A DNA stretch of 45,227 bases from a bacterium. Its GTDB lineage: Bacteria; Bacteroidota; Bacteroidia; CAILMK01; JACPUW01. The translations under genes and the position numbers were made by a program. The DNA lies in the NCBI GenBank assembly GCA_016124515.1, contig WGNN01000036.1, positions 1 to 45,227 of the forward strand, in the 5' to 3' direction. This document shows, in pieces, positions 22,714-31,128 of the stretch. The notes beneath the pieces were generated by a model, which saw only the letters and a list, made by a program, of their open reading frames with translations, was not told the DNA's origin and ran no database searches. Positions within the stretch are counted from its first letter, which is position 1; each line of letters begins with the position of its first letter.

Positions 22714-23796
22714 ATGAGCTACATCACTTCTGTGGGCACGGCTTTGCCAATTTACCAATACAGGCAAGAAGAAATAGCCAATTTTATGAGAGATTACCTG
22801 GGGGCTGATGAGCGAATAGACCGCATGTTGCGCATTTTGTATGCCAAATCGGCTATTGACCAACGTTATAGTGTGCTGCCCGATTTTTCGCTGCGTTACC
22901 CAAACCATTTGCTATTCAATGGATTACAGGCGCATTTGGGCAAGCGCATGCAGTTGTTTGGCGAAGAAGCACCCGAATTGGCCCTTAAGGCGGCGGTAAA
23001 TGCCATGCACGATGTGGAAATTAAATCCATTACCCACCTCATCACCGTGAGTTGTACCGGCATGTCGGCACCGGGGCTCGAAATTCAGTTGCAACAAAAA
23101 CTGGGTCTCAGCGATGATGTAATCCGCTTGTCGGTCAATTTTATGGGATGTTACGCCGCTTTTCACGCCTTGCGTATTGCCGATAGCCTTTGTCGCTCAG
23201 AGCATAATGCGCGTGTGCTCATAGTTTGCGTGGAGTTGTGCTCCATACATTTTTTGAAAAATACCAGCGAAGACAACCTGCGCGCCAATGCCTTGTTTGC
23301 CGATGGAGCGGCGGCTATTATAGTTAGCAGTAAAACCTTGCAGCCCGTAAAATGGGAAATAAAACGATTTTTTAGCCGCCTGATGCCCAAGGGACAAAAT
23401 GAAATGGCCTGGGAAATTGGCGATGATGCGTTTAAAATGAAACTCACTTCATACATTCCTGAATTGGTGAAAGAAGGTGTAAAACCACTTATTGAAGGCT
23501 GTATGCAAGCCGCAAGTCTCGAAAAAGAAGACATCAACCACTGGGCCATTCATCCGGGGGGCGTTAAAATTCTCAATGCGGTGGAAGAAGTGATGCAGCT
23601 TGATGCACAGGCACTTGATATACCACGAAATATTTTGCGTCAGTACGGAAATATGTCATCGCCCACCATCATTTTTGTGCTCAAAGAATTGTGGGATGCG
23701 CGCTTCAATGGCCGCGACGACCTGATTTTTGCAGCTGGATTTGGCCCCGGTCTCACCTTGGAATCATGCCTTATTGAACAAACCTCGCCACATTGA
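22714..23796 (+). CDS. Type III polyketide synthase (chalcone/alkylresorcinol synthase family)
   Basis: A 360-residue homodimer-type ketosynthase of normal family length. The catalytic triad is visible: Cys146 in VNFMGCYAAF, His in HWAIHPGGVKI and Asn in QYGNMSSPTII. HLITVSCTGMSAPGLE precedes the active-site Cys, as in chalcone synthases, and GFGPGLTLE closes the C-terminal domain. Such enzymes extend a starter acyl-CoA with malonyl-CoA and cyclise it to resorcinols or pyrones. It heads an operon with a methyltransferase (4-base overlap) and a FAD oxidoreductase, the same gene order as srsABC for phenolic lipids in Streptomyces griseus. Confidence 0.94.
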   Translation: MSYITSVGTALPIYQYRQEEIANFMRDYLGADERIDRMLRILYAKSAIDQRYSVLPDFSLRYPNHLLFNGLQAHLGKRMQLFGEEAPELALKAAVNAMHDVEIKSITHLITVSCTGMSAPGLEIQLQQKLGLSDDVIRLSVNFMGCYAAFHALRIADSLCRSEHNARVLIVCVELCSIHFLKNTSEDNLRANALFADGAAAIIVSSKTLQPVKWEIKRFFSRLMPKGQNEMAWEIGDDAFKMKLTSYIPELVKEGVKPLIEGCMQAASLEKEDINHWAIHPGGVKILNAVEEVMQLDAQALDIPRNILRQYGNMSSPTIIFVLKELWDARFNGRDDLIFAAGFGPGLTLESCLIEQTSPH

Positions 23797-24497
23797 TCAA
23801 CCTCACAAAACGTTCGCAACAAACCGAATTATTAGATTCAGGAAAATATACAGCGGACGAACTGCATAGAAACCTGTATGAGTTGGAACTAATAAACCGC
23901 TACCTTGGCGGCGCAGGCGCAACTTGCCGCGTGCTGAAAAAATTATTTAAATCGGAAAATAAAACCTGGAAAATAATAGACATTGGTTGCGGAGGTGGCG
24001 ATATGTTGCGGGCCATATACCGCTTGGCTGATAAAATGCAGGTGCAGGTGGAACTTACTGGCCTTGACCTTTTGCCCGAAGCCATCAAGTACGCCGAACA
24101 AAAATCAGCGGGTTTGCCAATTAATTATATCTGTGCTGATTTTAACAGCTTGGAACACAGGGAATATGATATTGCCATGAGCTCGCTTTTTTGCCACCAT
24201 TTGTATGGAACTGATTTGCGCAAATTGTTGAGGGTAAAATCCCAAATCGCCTCCTATTGGATGATTAACGATTTGCACCGACACGTGCTGGCCTATTATA
24301 GTATCAAATGGCTTACGGCATTTTTTTCAAAAAGCAGGTTGGTCAAAAATGACGCCTGTCTCTCCGTTGCCCGCAGTTTCAGACGGCACGATTGGCACAC
24401 GCTCATGCAAGAATTATCTTTTACGAACTACAAAATTTCGTGGCATTGGGCCTTCAGGTGGGTGGTTTTTGCAAAGAGCGAGGGAATAATCAATTGA
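23793..24497 (+). CDS. SAM-dependent methyltransferase of the polyketide operon
   Basis: A 234-residue class I methyltransferase. SAM-binding motif I is IIDIGCGGGDMLR (about residues 65-77), with acidic motif LTGLDLLPEAI and later ICADFNSL and MSSLFCHHL. The start is a TTG at 23793 whose bases overlap the TGA of the polyketide synthase (TTGA), a coupled junction; the N-terminal block TKRSQQTELLDSG then Y.ADELHRNL is typical for this group, so the rare start is accepted. It probably methylates the resorcinol-type product, by analogy with SrsB. Confidence 0.9.
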   Translation: MINLTKRSQQTELLDSGKYTADELHRNLYELELINRYLGGAGATCRVLKKLFKSENKTWKIIDIGCGGGDMLRAIYRLADKMQVQVELTGLDLLPEAIKYAEQKSAGLPINYICADFNSLEHREYDIAMSSLFCHHLYGTDLRKLLRVKSQIASYWMINDLHRHVLAYYSIKWLTAFFSKSRLVKNDACLSVARSFRRHDWHTLMQELSFTNYKISWHWAFRWVVFAKSEGIIN

Positions 24498-24595
24498 AGT
24501 TTTGGGGGCTAAAAGCTATCTTACCTTAATACATCAAGAATTATCCTGACATTGTCCCAACTAAATGATTGGCCTTTTATCGCAGTCACCACATA

Positions 24596-24607
24596 TTTGC
24601 ATGCAAA
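24596..24607. promoter_or_regulatory. 12 bp perfect palindrome upstream of the oxidoreductase
   Basis: TTTGCATGCAAA lies 28 bases before the ATG at 24635 in a 137-base gap. It could be an operator or a chance palindrome. Confidence 0.25.
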
Positions 24608-24634
24608 GCAGTTGAGCTGTTTTATTAATATATT

Positions 24635-25765
24635 ATGAGTCAATACGATACCGGAATTATTGGTGGTGGTCTTGCCGGACTTGCGGCGGCCATCATCCTG
24701 TCGCAAAAGGGTAAGTCTGTGGTGCTTTTTGAGAAAAACCATTATCCTTTTCACAAAGTTTGCGGCGAATACCTTTCCAATGAAAGCAAGCCTTTTTTGC
24801 AACAAATTGGCCTGCCGCTCCGTGAAATTGAACCTGCAGAAATAAACCAATTCCTGCTACACCACCACAGCGGCAGGCAACTGCAGGTAAAGCTTCAGCA
24901 AGGCGGAATGGGCATCAGCCGCTATTGGCTCGATGATAAAATGGCCGACCTCGCACTTGCTCACGGTACCGTTTTGCTGCAAGGCGAAAAAGTACATGAC
25001 GTAACATATCAGGCTGAAAATGATAATTTTAAATTGGAGGTAGCCAACGGACATTTTACCTGCAAAACAGTAATTGGTTCTTTTGGCAAAAGGAGCAATC
25101 TTGACAAACAATTGGGAACTGAACAAAAAGCCACACAAGCCGATAACAATTTTGTGGCGGTGAAATACCACCTGAAAACGGAAGTGCCTGTGCATCAGAT
25201 TGCCTTGCATTTGTTTCCACAAGGCTATGCCGGAATAAGCCGGGTGGAAGACGGAAAAACCTGCCTTTGCTACATGACCACGGCGGGTCAACTCAAAAAA
25301 TGTGGTGGAACCATTGAGGCTTTGGAACGAGAAGTTTTGTCGAAAAACGCCCTTTTGGCTGAGCATTTAAACAATTCTACGCGTTTGTTTGCCTCGCCAC
25401 TGAGCATTGCCCAAATAGCCTTAGGACCCAAAAAACAAGTAGCCAAGCACGTTTTGCTGGCCGGCGATGCTGCCGGAATGATCAGTCCGCTGAGCGGCAA
25501 TGGCATGAGCATGGCGCTGCATACCGGCAAGTTGGCAGCACAGGCCGCATTGAATTTTTTGGATGGAAAATCATCGCGCAGCCAAATGGAAACGCAGTAT
25601 CAAAAGGAATGGCGTATAAATTTCGCAACAAGGGTAGCCAATGCCTACCACTACCAAAAACTCTTTATGAATGAAAAACTTTCGCGCAACACCATCGCCG
25701 CACTAAGGTTTGCGCCATTTATTACCAAAATGCTGGTTAAATCAACCCACGGAAAGGCGTTTTGA
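24635..25765 (+). CDS. FAD-dependent oxidoreductase (geranylgeranyl reductase/hydroxylase-like)
   Basis: A 376-residue flavoprotein. The Rossmann FAD motif is IIGGGLAGLAAAIILSQKG (residues 8-26) ending in LFEKN, followed by VCGEYLSNE, typical of geranylgeranyl-reductase-like enzymes. The second FAD motif is LLAGDAAGMISPLSGNGMSMAL (about residues 274-295). No membrane helix is needed. As third gene of the polyketide operon it matches SrsC, a flavoprotein hydroxylase that turns alkylresorcinols into quinones; hydroxylase and double-bond reductase are both possible. It follows the methyltransferase after 137 bases, so it may have its own promoter. Confidence 0.9.
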   Translation: MSQYDTGIIGGGLAGLAAAIILSQKGKSVVLFEKNHYPFHKVCGEYLSNESKPFLQQIGLPLREIEPAEINQFLLHHHSGRQLQVKLQQGGMGISRYWLDDKMADLALAHGTVLLQGEKVHDVTYQAENDNFKLEVANGHFTCKTVIGSFGKRSNLDKQLGTEQKATQADNNFVAVKYHLKTEVPVHQIALHLFPQGYAGISRVEDGKTCLCYMTTAGQLKKCGGTIEALEREVLSKNALLAEHLNNSTRLFASPLSIAQIALGPKKQVAKHVLLAGDAAGMISPLSGNGMSMALHTGKLAAQAALNFLDGKSSRSQMETQYQKEWRINFATRVANAYHYQKLFMNEKLSRNTIAALRFAPFITKMLVKSTHGKAF

Positions 25766-25866
25766 TGAGGAATAGAGGTGGGTTTATTATATATACCATC
25801 GTGGTTTGTTTAATTATCAAAATGAGCTAATGGTTCCATGCACCCTGATATTACTCCAATACAAAC

Positions 25867-26961
25867 CTAATCAACCGGCTTCTCAAAAACCTCTATTTCA
25901 TACAAATGCGGATAGTTTTTGCCCGTTACATAAATCGTTTTCGTAACAGGATCGTAGGCAATGCCGTTCAATACATCAATATTCACATGCATATCGTCCT
26001 TATCTAAGATATCTTTCAGGTCTATGTAGCCCAGCACTTCGCCATTTTCAGGGTTTATTCGCACAATCGTAAACACGTTGTATTCATAATAATTGGCCCA
26101 TATCTCACCTTCCACCATTTCCAGTTCATTGAGTTTGCGAACCTCGCCCATATTGTCCATTACCGCTATGGTACGCTCCACCTGAAAGGTTTGCGGATTG
26201 ATAAAACTAATTTCATTGCTGCCGTTGCTCATTACCAATTGGCCCTTATAGCTTGTAAGCCCCCAACCTTCGCCCGTGTAGCCAAAATTGCCTTTCATTT
26301 CAAAGCTTTCCAAATCATATACAAAACCTTGGTTGGCCTGCCAGGTAAGTTGGTACAGTTGCTCGTTGAGCAGCGCCAAACCTTCACCAAAAAAAGCATC
26401 ATCAAGTGCCACTTCCTGCAGTGCTTCGCCGCTTGCAATGTCTATTTTCATCAGTTTCGAAAGGCCTTTTTGTCCGGTACTTTCGTATAAAAATCCATTG
26501 TGGTACAGCAAGCCTTGCGTATAGGAATTGATGTTGTGCGGATGGGTTTTGAGCACCTTGAAACCATACTTTTTGGGTTTTGTGCCGCTCAATACTTTCA
26601 GCATGGCCAGTTTGTTTTCTTGCGCTCCGCCTTTCAGGTAGCAATTCACTATAAGCTTTACCCTGCCGGTGGGCAAAATTCCGGCTTTCAGGTAAAACGT
26701 ATCACTGCTTAAATCAATAGCTGTCAGTCTTTTATCGTTTACGAATACAATGGCCGAGTCAATTTGATCTTTGCCATTTGCCTTTACTTCAAGCACCAAG
26801 GGCAATTTGTCGCCACGCGAAACCATTTGGTTGTTTATGGGACTTTTGAGGTGGGCTATTTTGGTTTCAGCGCTTTTGTTTTGCTTATGGTTGGTCTTGT
26901 TGTCGGGCGAACAAGCTGCCCACACCACAAGGATGGCTACCAATTGGAAGAATTTTTTCAT
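25867..26961 (-). CDS. Glutaminyl-peptide cyclotransferase (bacterial beta-propeller type), lipoprotein
   Basis: A 364-residue protein. MKKFFQLVAILVVWAAC is a lipoprotein signal with lipobox WAAC. After a linker and a small beta domain (about residues 45-125), residues about 130-360 match the five-bladed glutamine cyclotransferase fold: SYTQGLLYHNGFLYESTGQKGLSKL, EGLALLNEQLYQLTWQ, GEGWGLTSYKGQLVMSNGS, LNELEMVEGEIWANYY and LNGIAYDPVTKTIYVTGKNYP. It should convert N-terminal Gln of exported proteins to pyroglutamate in the periplasm. In Bacteroidota, signal peptidase I substrates often begin with Gln, which fits. It ends a two-gene unit with the MATE gene 17 bases upstream. Confidence 0.93.
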   Translation of the reverse strand: MKKFFQLVAILVVWAACSPDNKTNHKQNKSAETKIAHLKSPINNQMVSRGDKLPLVLEVKANGKDQIDSAIVFVNDKRLTAIDLSSDTFYLKAGILPTGRVKLIVNCYLKGGAQENKLAMLKVLSGTKPKKYGFKVLKTHPHNINSYTQGLLYHNGFLYESTGQKGLSKLMKIDIASGEALQEVALDDAFFGEGLALLNEQLYQLTWQANQGFVYDLESFEMKGNFGYTGEGWGLTSYKGQLVMSNGSNEISFINPQTFQVERTIAVMDNMGEVRKLNELEMVEGEIWANYYEYNVFTIVRINPENGEVLGYIDLKDILDKDDMHVNIDVLNGIAYDPVTKTIYVTGKNYPHLYEIEVFEKPVD

Positions 26962-26978
26962 TTTCCGAAAATAAGGGC

Positions 26979-28352
26979 TCAAATGTAAGGTTGATTTCTG
27001 TTCAGTGCCGATTGGTCTCTCATTTTGCGCCCCAGCAAATAGTAGCGCCAAGTGAGCAGCACTGCCGCCACACTAAGTCCTGTGAGCAAACCAAACCACA
27101 CACCGGTGGCACCCATGTCAAGGGTTTTCATGAGGTAATAGCCTACCGGCAATGAGATGATCCAGTAGGAAATGAGCGCAATGGAGGTGGGGCGTTTCAC
27201 GTCAGACAAACCACGCAGGGCACCCATTGCCAATACCTGTATGCCATCGGTCAATTGAAAAAATGCCGCTACCAACAGCAGCTCAGCGGCCAACTGTTGC
27301 ACTACTTCGCTTGGCACAAAAAGCACCGGAAGCGAGCGGTGAAATACCACTATCAGCAGCGCAAAGCACGATTCGGTGGCCAATATCATCAAATACAGCG
27401 ACTTACTGATGAGTGGAAGTTTATCAAGGTTTTTGGCTCCCACCAATTGGCTCACCCTGATGGTAGCCGTGGTACTGAGCCCCGTGGCAAACATGTAAGT
27501 GAAGGAGGCAATGCTGATGGCAATTTGGTGGGCGGCCAACTCATTTGACCCAAGCGTGCCTATAACAAGGGCGGCAAGGATAAAAGCTCCAGCCTCTAAG
27601 AAATATTGAGCGCCAATGGGAAAACCCAGTTTGAAGATATTTTTGAGTTGTTGCCATTCAAATTTCACTTTTACCAAAGCCTTGCGGTAAGGGATGTTTT
27701 TGCGGTGGAAATGCAGTATGGCCACGGCAATAAGCATCATAAGCAGGCGCGAAATAAGCGTAGCCCAGCCGGCACCTACTATGCCCATAGCGGGGAAACC
27801 CATTTTGCCATAAATAAACAAATAGTTGAGCAGGATATTTACCGCATTGGCAATCAGGCTGATGTACATGCCCGGTGTGGTCCACTCCATGCCGTCGTAA
27901 AAATGTTTGAGACTGAGAAAACCCACCAAGGGAACGAGAGAAAAAGCCAGTAAATTAAAGTAGCTCAGTGAGTTGTTTACTACTTCTACTTGTTGCCCCA
28001 TGTGGTAAAACAAGGGCTTGGCCAGCAAAGCAGCACCACACAAAAGCAGGGCAAACAGTAGGGTTGACCAAAATCCATTGCCCGCAATTTGGCTCAATGC
28101 CCCCTTGTCGTTGGCGCCGAAGGCATTGCCGGTTAACGTAGTAATGCCGGTAACCACGCCAATGGAAAACACGAGCAACAAGGCAAATACCGCATTGGCA
28201 AAAGAGGCGGAGGCAAGTTGCTGTGCCCCTAATTGTCCCACCATCAGGGTGTCAAACAGCTGTGTGACCATGTGCCCCACCTGTCCGATAATGACTGGAA
28301 TAGCAATGTGGATGTTTTTTCTTATTTCCTGATATAGAGGATGCGCTTTCAC
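26979..28352 (-). CDS. MATE-family efflux transporter
   Basis: A 457-residue inner-membrane antiporter with 12 predicted helices in two related halves. IAIPVIIGQVGHMVTQLFDTLMVGQLGAQQLASASFANA is the typical first MATE segment, with a second repeat at GFPIGAQYFLEAGAFILAALVIGTLGSNELAAHQIA. It exports cationic drugs or metabolites using sodium or protons, NorM-like; the substrate is unknown. A good -7 box lies upstream (28424-28431) and it probably shares a transcript with the glutaminyl cyclase gene. Confidence 0.95.
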   Translation of the reverse strand: MKAHPLYQEIRKNIHIAIPVIIGQVGHMVTQLFDTLMVGQLGAQQLASASFANAVFALLLVFSIGVVTGITTLTGNAFGANDKGALSQIAGNGFWSTLLFALLLCGAALLAKPLFYHMGQQVEVVNNSLSYFNLLAFSLVPLVGFLSLKHFYDGMEWTTPGMYISLIANAVNILLNYLFIYGKMGFPAMGIVGAGWATLISRLLMMLIAVAILHFHRKNIPYRKALVKVKFEWQQLKNIFKLGFPIGAQYFLEAGAFILAALVIGTLGSNELAAHQIAISIASFTYMFATGLSTTATIRVSQLVGAKNLDKLPLISKSLYLMILATESCFALLIVVFHRSLPVLFVPSEVVQQLAAELLLVAAFFQLTDGIQVLAMGALRGLSDVKRPTSIALISYWIISLPVGYYLMKTLDMGATGVWFGLLTGLSVAAVLLTWRYYLLGRKMRDQSALNRNQPYI

Positions 28353-28423
28353 GCTGCAAAAAAACTGCTTTTATCAGCGCTGATTTCCCGGCTAATCAGA
28401 ATTGTCTAAAAGTTTTTGAGCTA

Positions 28424-28431
28424 CAAAGGTA
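28424..28431 (-). promoter_or_regulatory. -7 box TACCTTTG for the MATE gene
   Basis: TACCTTTG on the minus strand is a perfect TAnnTTTG 71 bases upstream of the MATE start, in the 113-base divergent gap. A weak TATG stands where the -33 element would be. The plus-strand gene at 28466 has only a one-base-short variant, TAATTTG. Confidence 0.45.
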
Positions 28432-28465
28432 TGTTGCCGATAATTTGCGACCATAATTCAGAGAA

Positions 28466-29995
28466 ATGAAAAAAATATCATTGGTAATATTGGCTTTGTG
28501 CCTGCTACAAACATGGTTGATGGCGCAAGTGAAATACGAAGACCGACTTGAAATAGAGTTGAAAGATGACTATGAAGGGGAACAAATAATACCATTTGAC
28601 GATAAGGGTTTTTTGTTGTTGGCCAAAAAGAAAGGCACAGAAGGCGGGCAGGAAGAGTGGAAATTTGATGCCTACAACACCGACTTGCGGCTGGGACCTT
28701 CTTCCTCGTTCAAGCTTGATAAAGACTTTTATTTTTCTGATCGTTTCAAAACCGACGATTGTTTGTACCTGCTTTTCAAAAACCGCAAATACGAGTTTCT
28801 GATCATAAAACTGCGTCTTGAAGACATGCATGTTGAGCGTTCGGGGGGCCGACTTTTGAAAAAATCGGTGGTAACCAAGTTTGTGGTTCTGGGCGATTTG
28901 GCTTATTTGGTTGTGAGTGTAAAGGGCGATAACCACTTGCTTAGGGTTGACCTGAAAAACGACAAATCGACCATAATTCCTATTATGATTCCGGGCTTTA
29001 GCGCCAAAAGAACCTCGCTGGGCAATGTAGAAATTATGGAAGATGATGAAGAAATAATGGTGATGGTGAAGGGCTCAAAAAGCAAAAAAGAAAGCGAATA
29101 CTTCTCGCTGATACTGAACAACAACAGCAGCAAACCACAGGTTTTTCCGCTCAGCACCGATATTGAAGAAAACCTGGTGAACGTGTCGGCTACCAAAATT
29201 GACGGAAACAGCTACATATTTACCGGCACCTACAGTGATAGAAACTCAAGTTGGGCCACGGGATTGTTTTTTGCCAAAGGAAGCAATGGCAAACTCGACT
29301 TTATCAGGTTTCATTCGTTCCTTGATTTGAAGAATTTTCTGGATTACCTGCCTGAAAACAAAGCGAACAAGATTGAGAAAAAGCGCGACCGAAAAATGGC
29401 CAAGGGAAAGGATTACGACCTGCATTACCTCATGGCTATGCACCATATTATTGTTACCGATGAAGGCTATTTGTTTCTTGGCGAAGCCTACTACCCAACC
29501 TACCGAACCGAAACGTACACCAGCACTTCTACTGTAAATGGCCGTGTAGTAACCACCACCAATACACGCACCGTGTTTGACGGATTTAAATACACGCACG
29601 CGGTTTTGGCCATGTTTGATATGAGTGGCTATTTGCGTTGGGACATTTGCTTTAAAATGGATCCGTTTTACAAACCTTTTTATGAGAAAAAATTTATTTC
29701 GGTAGCGCTCAACAAGCAGGAAGCCATAAAAATGGTGTACGTAGATGGAAACTCAATAAACATGAAAGCCGTGTCGTTTAGCGGCAAAGAAATGAAAACC
29801 ACCAGCGACGACTTTATGCAAACGGGTGAAAAAAATTCGAAAACCATTACCTATTTCTCCTACATAGACTTTTGGTTCGACGATTATTTTATAGCCTACG
29901 GAGCGCAAACGGTTAAAAACACCGAGCTCAAAGGCGAAGACCGCAAACGCAAAGTCTATTTTGTGAACAAAATAAAGGTGAACACCAATTTGTAG
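28466..29995 (+). CDS. Secreted protein of unknown function
   Basis: A 509-residue protein with a clear signal peptide (MKKISLVILALCLLQTWLMAQ, cleavage after MAQ or nearby). The mature part is rich in beta-strand-like stretches and repeats the pattern of a hydrophobic strand followed by charged turns, as in beta-propeller-type secreted proteins, but no named domain was recognised. TYTSTSTVNGRVVTTTNTRTVF near residues 350-370 is a Thr-rich loop. There is no lipobox and no type IX sorting domain, so it should be periplasmic or loosely envelope-bound. It diverges from the MATE gene; the next gene follows after 47 bases in the same direction. Confidence 0.8.
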   Translation: MKKISLVILALCLLQTWLMAQVKYEDRLEIELKDDYEGEQIIPFDDKGFLLLAKKKGTEGGQEEWKFDAYNTDLRLGPSSSFKLDKDFYFSDRFKTDDCLYLLFKNRKYEFLIIKLRLEDMHVERSGGRLLKKSVVTKFVVLGDLAYLVVSVKGDNHLLRVDLKNDKSTIIPIMIPGFSAKRTSLGNVEIMEDDEEIMVMVKGSKSKKESEYFSLILNNNSSKPQVFPLSTDIEENLVNVSATKIDGNSYIFTGTYSDRNSSWATGLFFAKGSNGKLDFIRFHSFLDLKNFLDYLPENKANKIEKKRDRKMAKGKDYDLHYLMAMHHIIVTDEGYLFLGEAYYPTYRTETYTSTSTVNGRVVTTTNTRTVFDGFKYTHAVLAMFDMSGYLRWDICFKMDPFYKPFYEKKFISVALNKQEAIKMVYVDGNSINMKAVSFSGKEMKTTSDDFMQTGEKNSKTITYFSYIDFWFDDYFIAYGAQTVKNTELKGEDRKRKVYFVNKIKVNTNL

Positions 29996-30042
29996 GGCGG
30001 TTTCGTATTATTTGACTTTATAGTTACACTTTTGCGCCCTTA

Positions 30043-31128
30043 ATGCCGCACATGTATCGTTTAGTTTGTTTTTTGTGTCTGTTGGCGCTTAGCAACCCGC
30101 ATGCACAGGCCCAATTGGCTGCCGATTGTTTTTCAAATCCCAACCCTGCCGACCTTCGCTTTGTTGACTCGGTTTACAACCAACTCACCACACGCGAGCG
30201 CATTGGCCAAATGATTTTTGTGGCGGCGGGTACCTTGGGCGCCGGCGAAACCGAACTGGTAAAGCTGGTAAAAGAGCAAAAAATTGGTGGGATAATCTAC
30301 CTGGGCGGCACGGCCAGCGATTTCAAAAAGATAGGAGCGACCCTCAACGAAGCCAATGCCAACCAAGTTCCATTGATTTATAGCCTCGATGCGGAACCAT
30401 CGCTCATCCGCTATAAATTGAAAAACGTAGGAACCTTTATTAAAACCAATGAGCTGCTAAACGAACGCATGGTTGACTCGGCAGTGGCCTTGATTGACTC
30501 CATGCTGTACGATGTGAGAGTGGGCATCAACTACGCGCCGGTTTGTGATATGACGCCCGACAATGTGGTAATAGGCCACCGAAGCTTTGGCAGCGACGAG
30601 CAAAAAGTGCTGCTGTTGTCAAATGCCTTTGTAAGTAAAAGTCTGGCAGATGGCATTTTGCCGGTGGTGAAACATTTTCCCGGTCACGGCTTTGTGCAAG
30701 GCGATTCGCACAAGCAATTGGTGTATATAGATGGCGAAATGAAAGAGCTGAAAGTGTTTAGCCAAATGATACAAAAAGGGGCGCCTGCGGTAATGGTGGG
30801 GCATATTGCGGTTAAGAACAACCACTTTGCAAGCGAACAACCCGCCACATGTTCGCGCAAAATCGTGACAGACTTATTGCGCGATTCCCTTGGTTTTCAG
30901 GGGCTTGTGTTTACCGACGCACTCAACATGGGCGCGGTAAGCAGTATTGACAATGCGGGATTTTTGGCCATGCAAGCCGGTTGTGATGTGATTTTAATGC
31001 CTTTGAATGTGGTGCAGGTGATAGAAAGTGCGTTAAAAAAAGCAAAGGAGGACGAAATATTCGCCCTCCAAATTGAAGCTTCCGTGAAGAAAATTCTGCT
31101 TTTAAAACACTTACAGGGTTTAATATAA
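30043..31128 (+). CDS. Glycoside hydrolase family 3 N-terminal domain protein (NagZ-like)
   Basis: A 361-residue secreted enzyme. Signal peptide MYRLVCFLCLLALSNPHAQAQ; the ATG at 30052 is an alternative to 30043. The single GH3 barrel shows GQMIFVAAGT, KIGGIIYLGGT, the NagZ hallmark KHFPGHGFVQGDSHKQ (general acid/base region DSH) and the nucleophile Asp in GLVFTDALNMGAV. It should remove N-acetylglucosamine from peptidoglycan or similar glycans in the periplasm. At about 340 mature residues it is NagZ-sized and lacks the C-terminal serine-hydrolase domain that many Bacteroidota GH3 proteins carry. Its 3' end overlaps that of the convergent gene by 9 bases. Confidence 0.9.
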   Translation: MPHMYRLVCFLCLLALSNPHAQAQLAADCFSNPNPADLRFVDSVYNQLTTRERIGQMIFVAAGTLGAGETELVKLVKEQKIGGIIYLGGTASDFKKIGATLNEANANQVPLIYSLDAEPSLIRYKLKNVGTFIKTNELLNERMVDSAVALIDSMLYDVRVGINYAPVCDMTPDNVVIGHRSFGSDEQKVLLLSNAFVSKSLADGILPVVKHFPGHGFVQGDSHKQLVYIDGEMKELKVFSQMIQKGAPAVMVGHIAVKNNHFASEQPATCSRKIVTDLLRDSLGFQGLVFTDALNMGAVSSIDNAGFLAMQAGCDVILMPLNVVQVIESALKKAKEDEIFALQIEASVKKILLLKHLQGLI

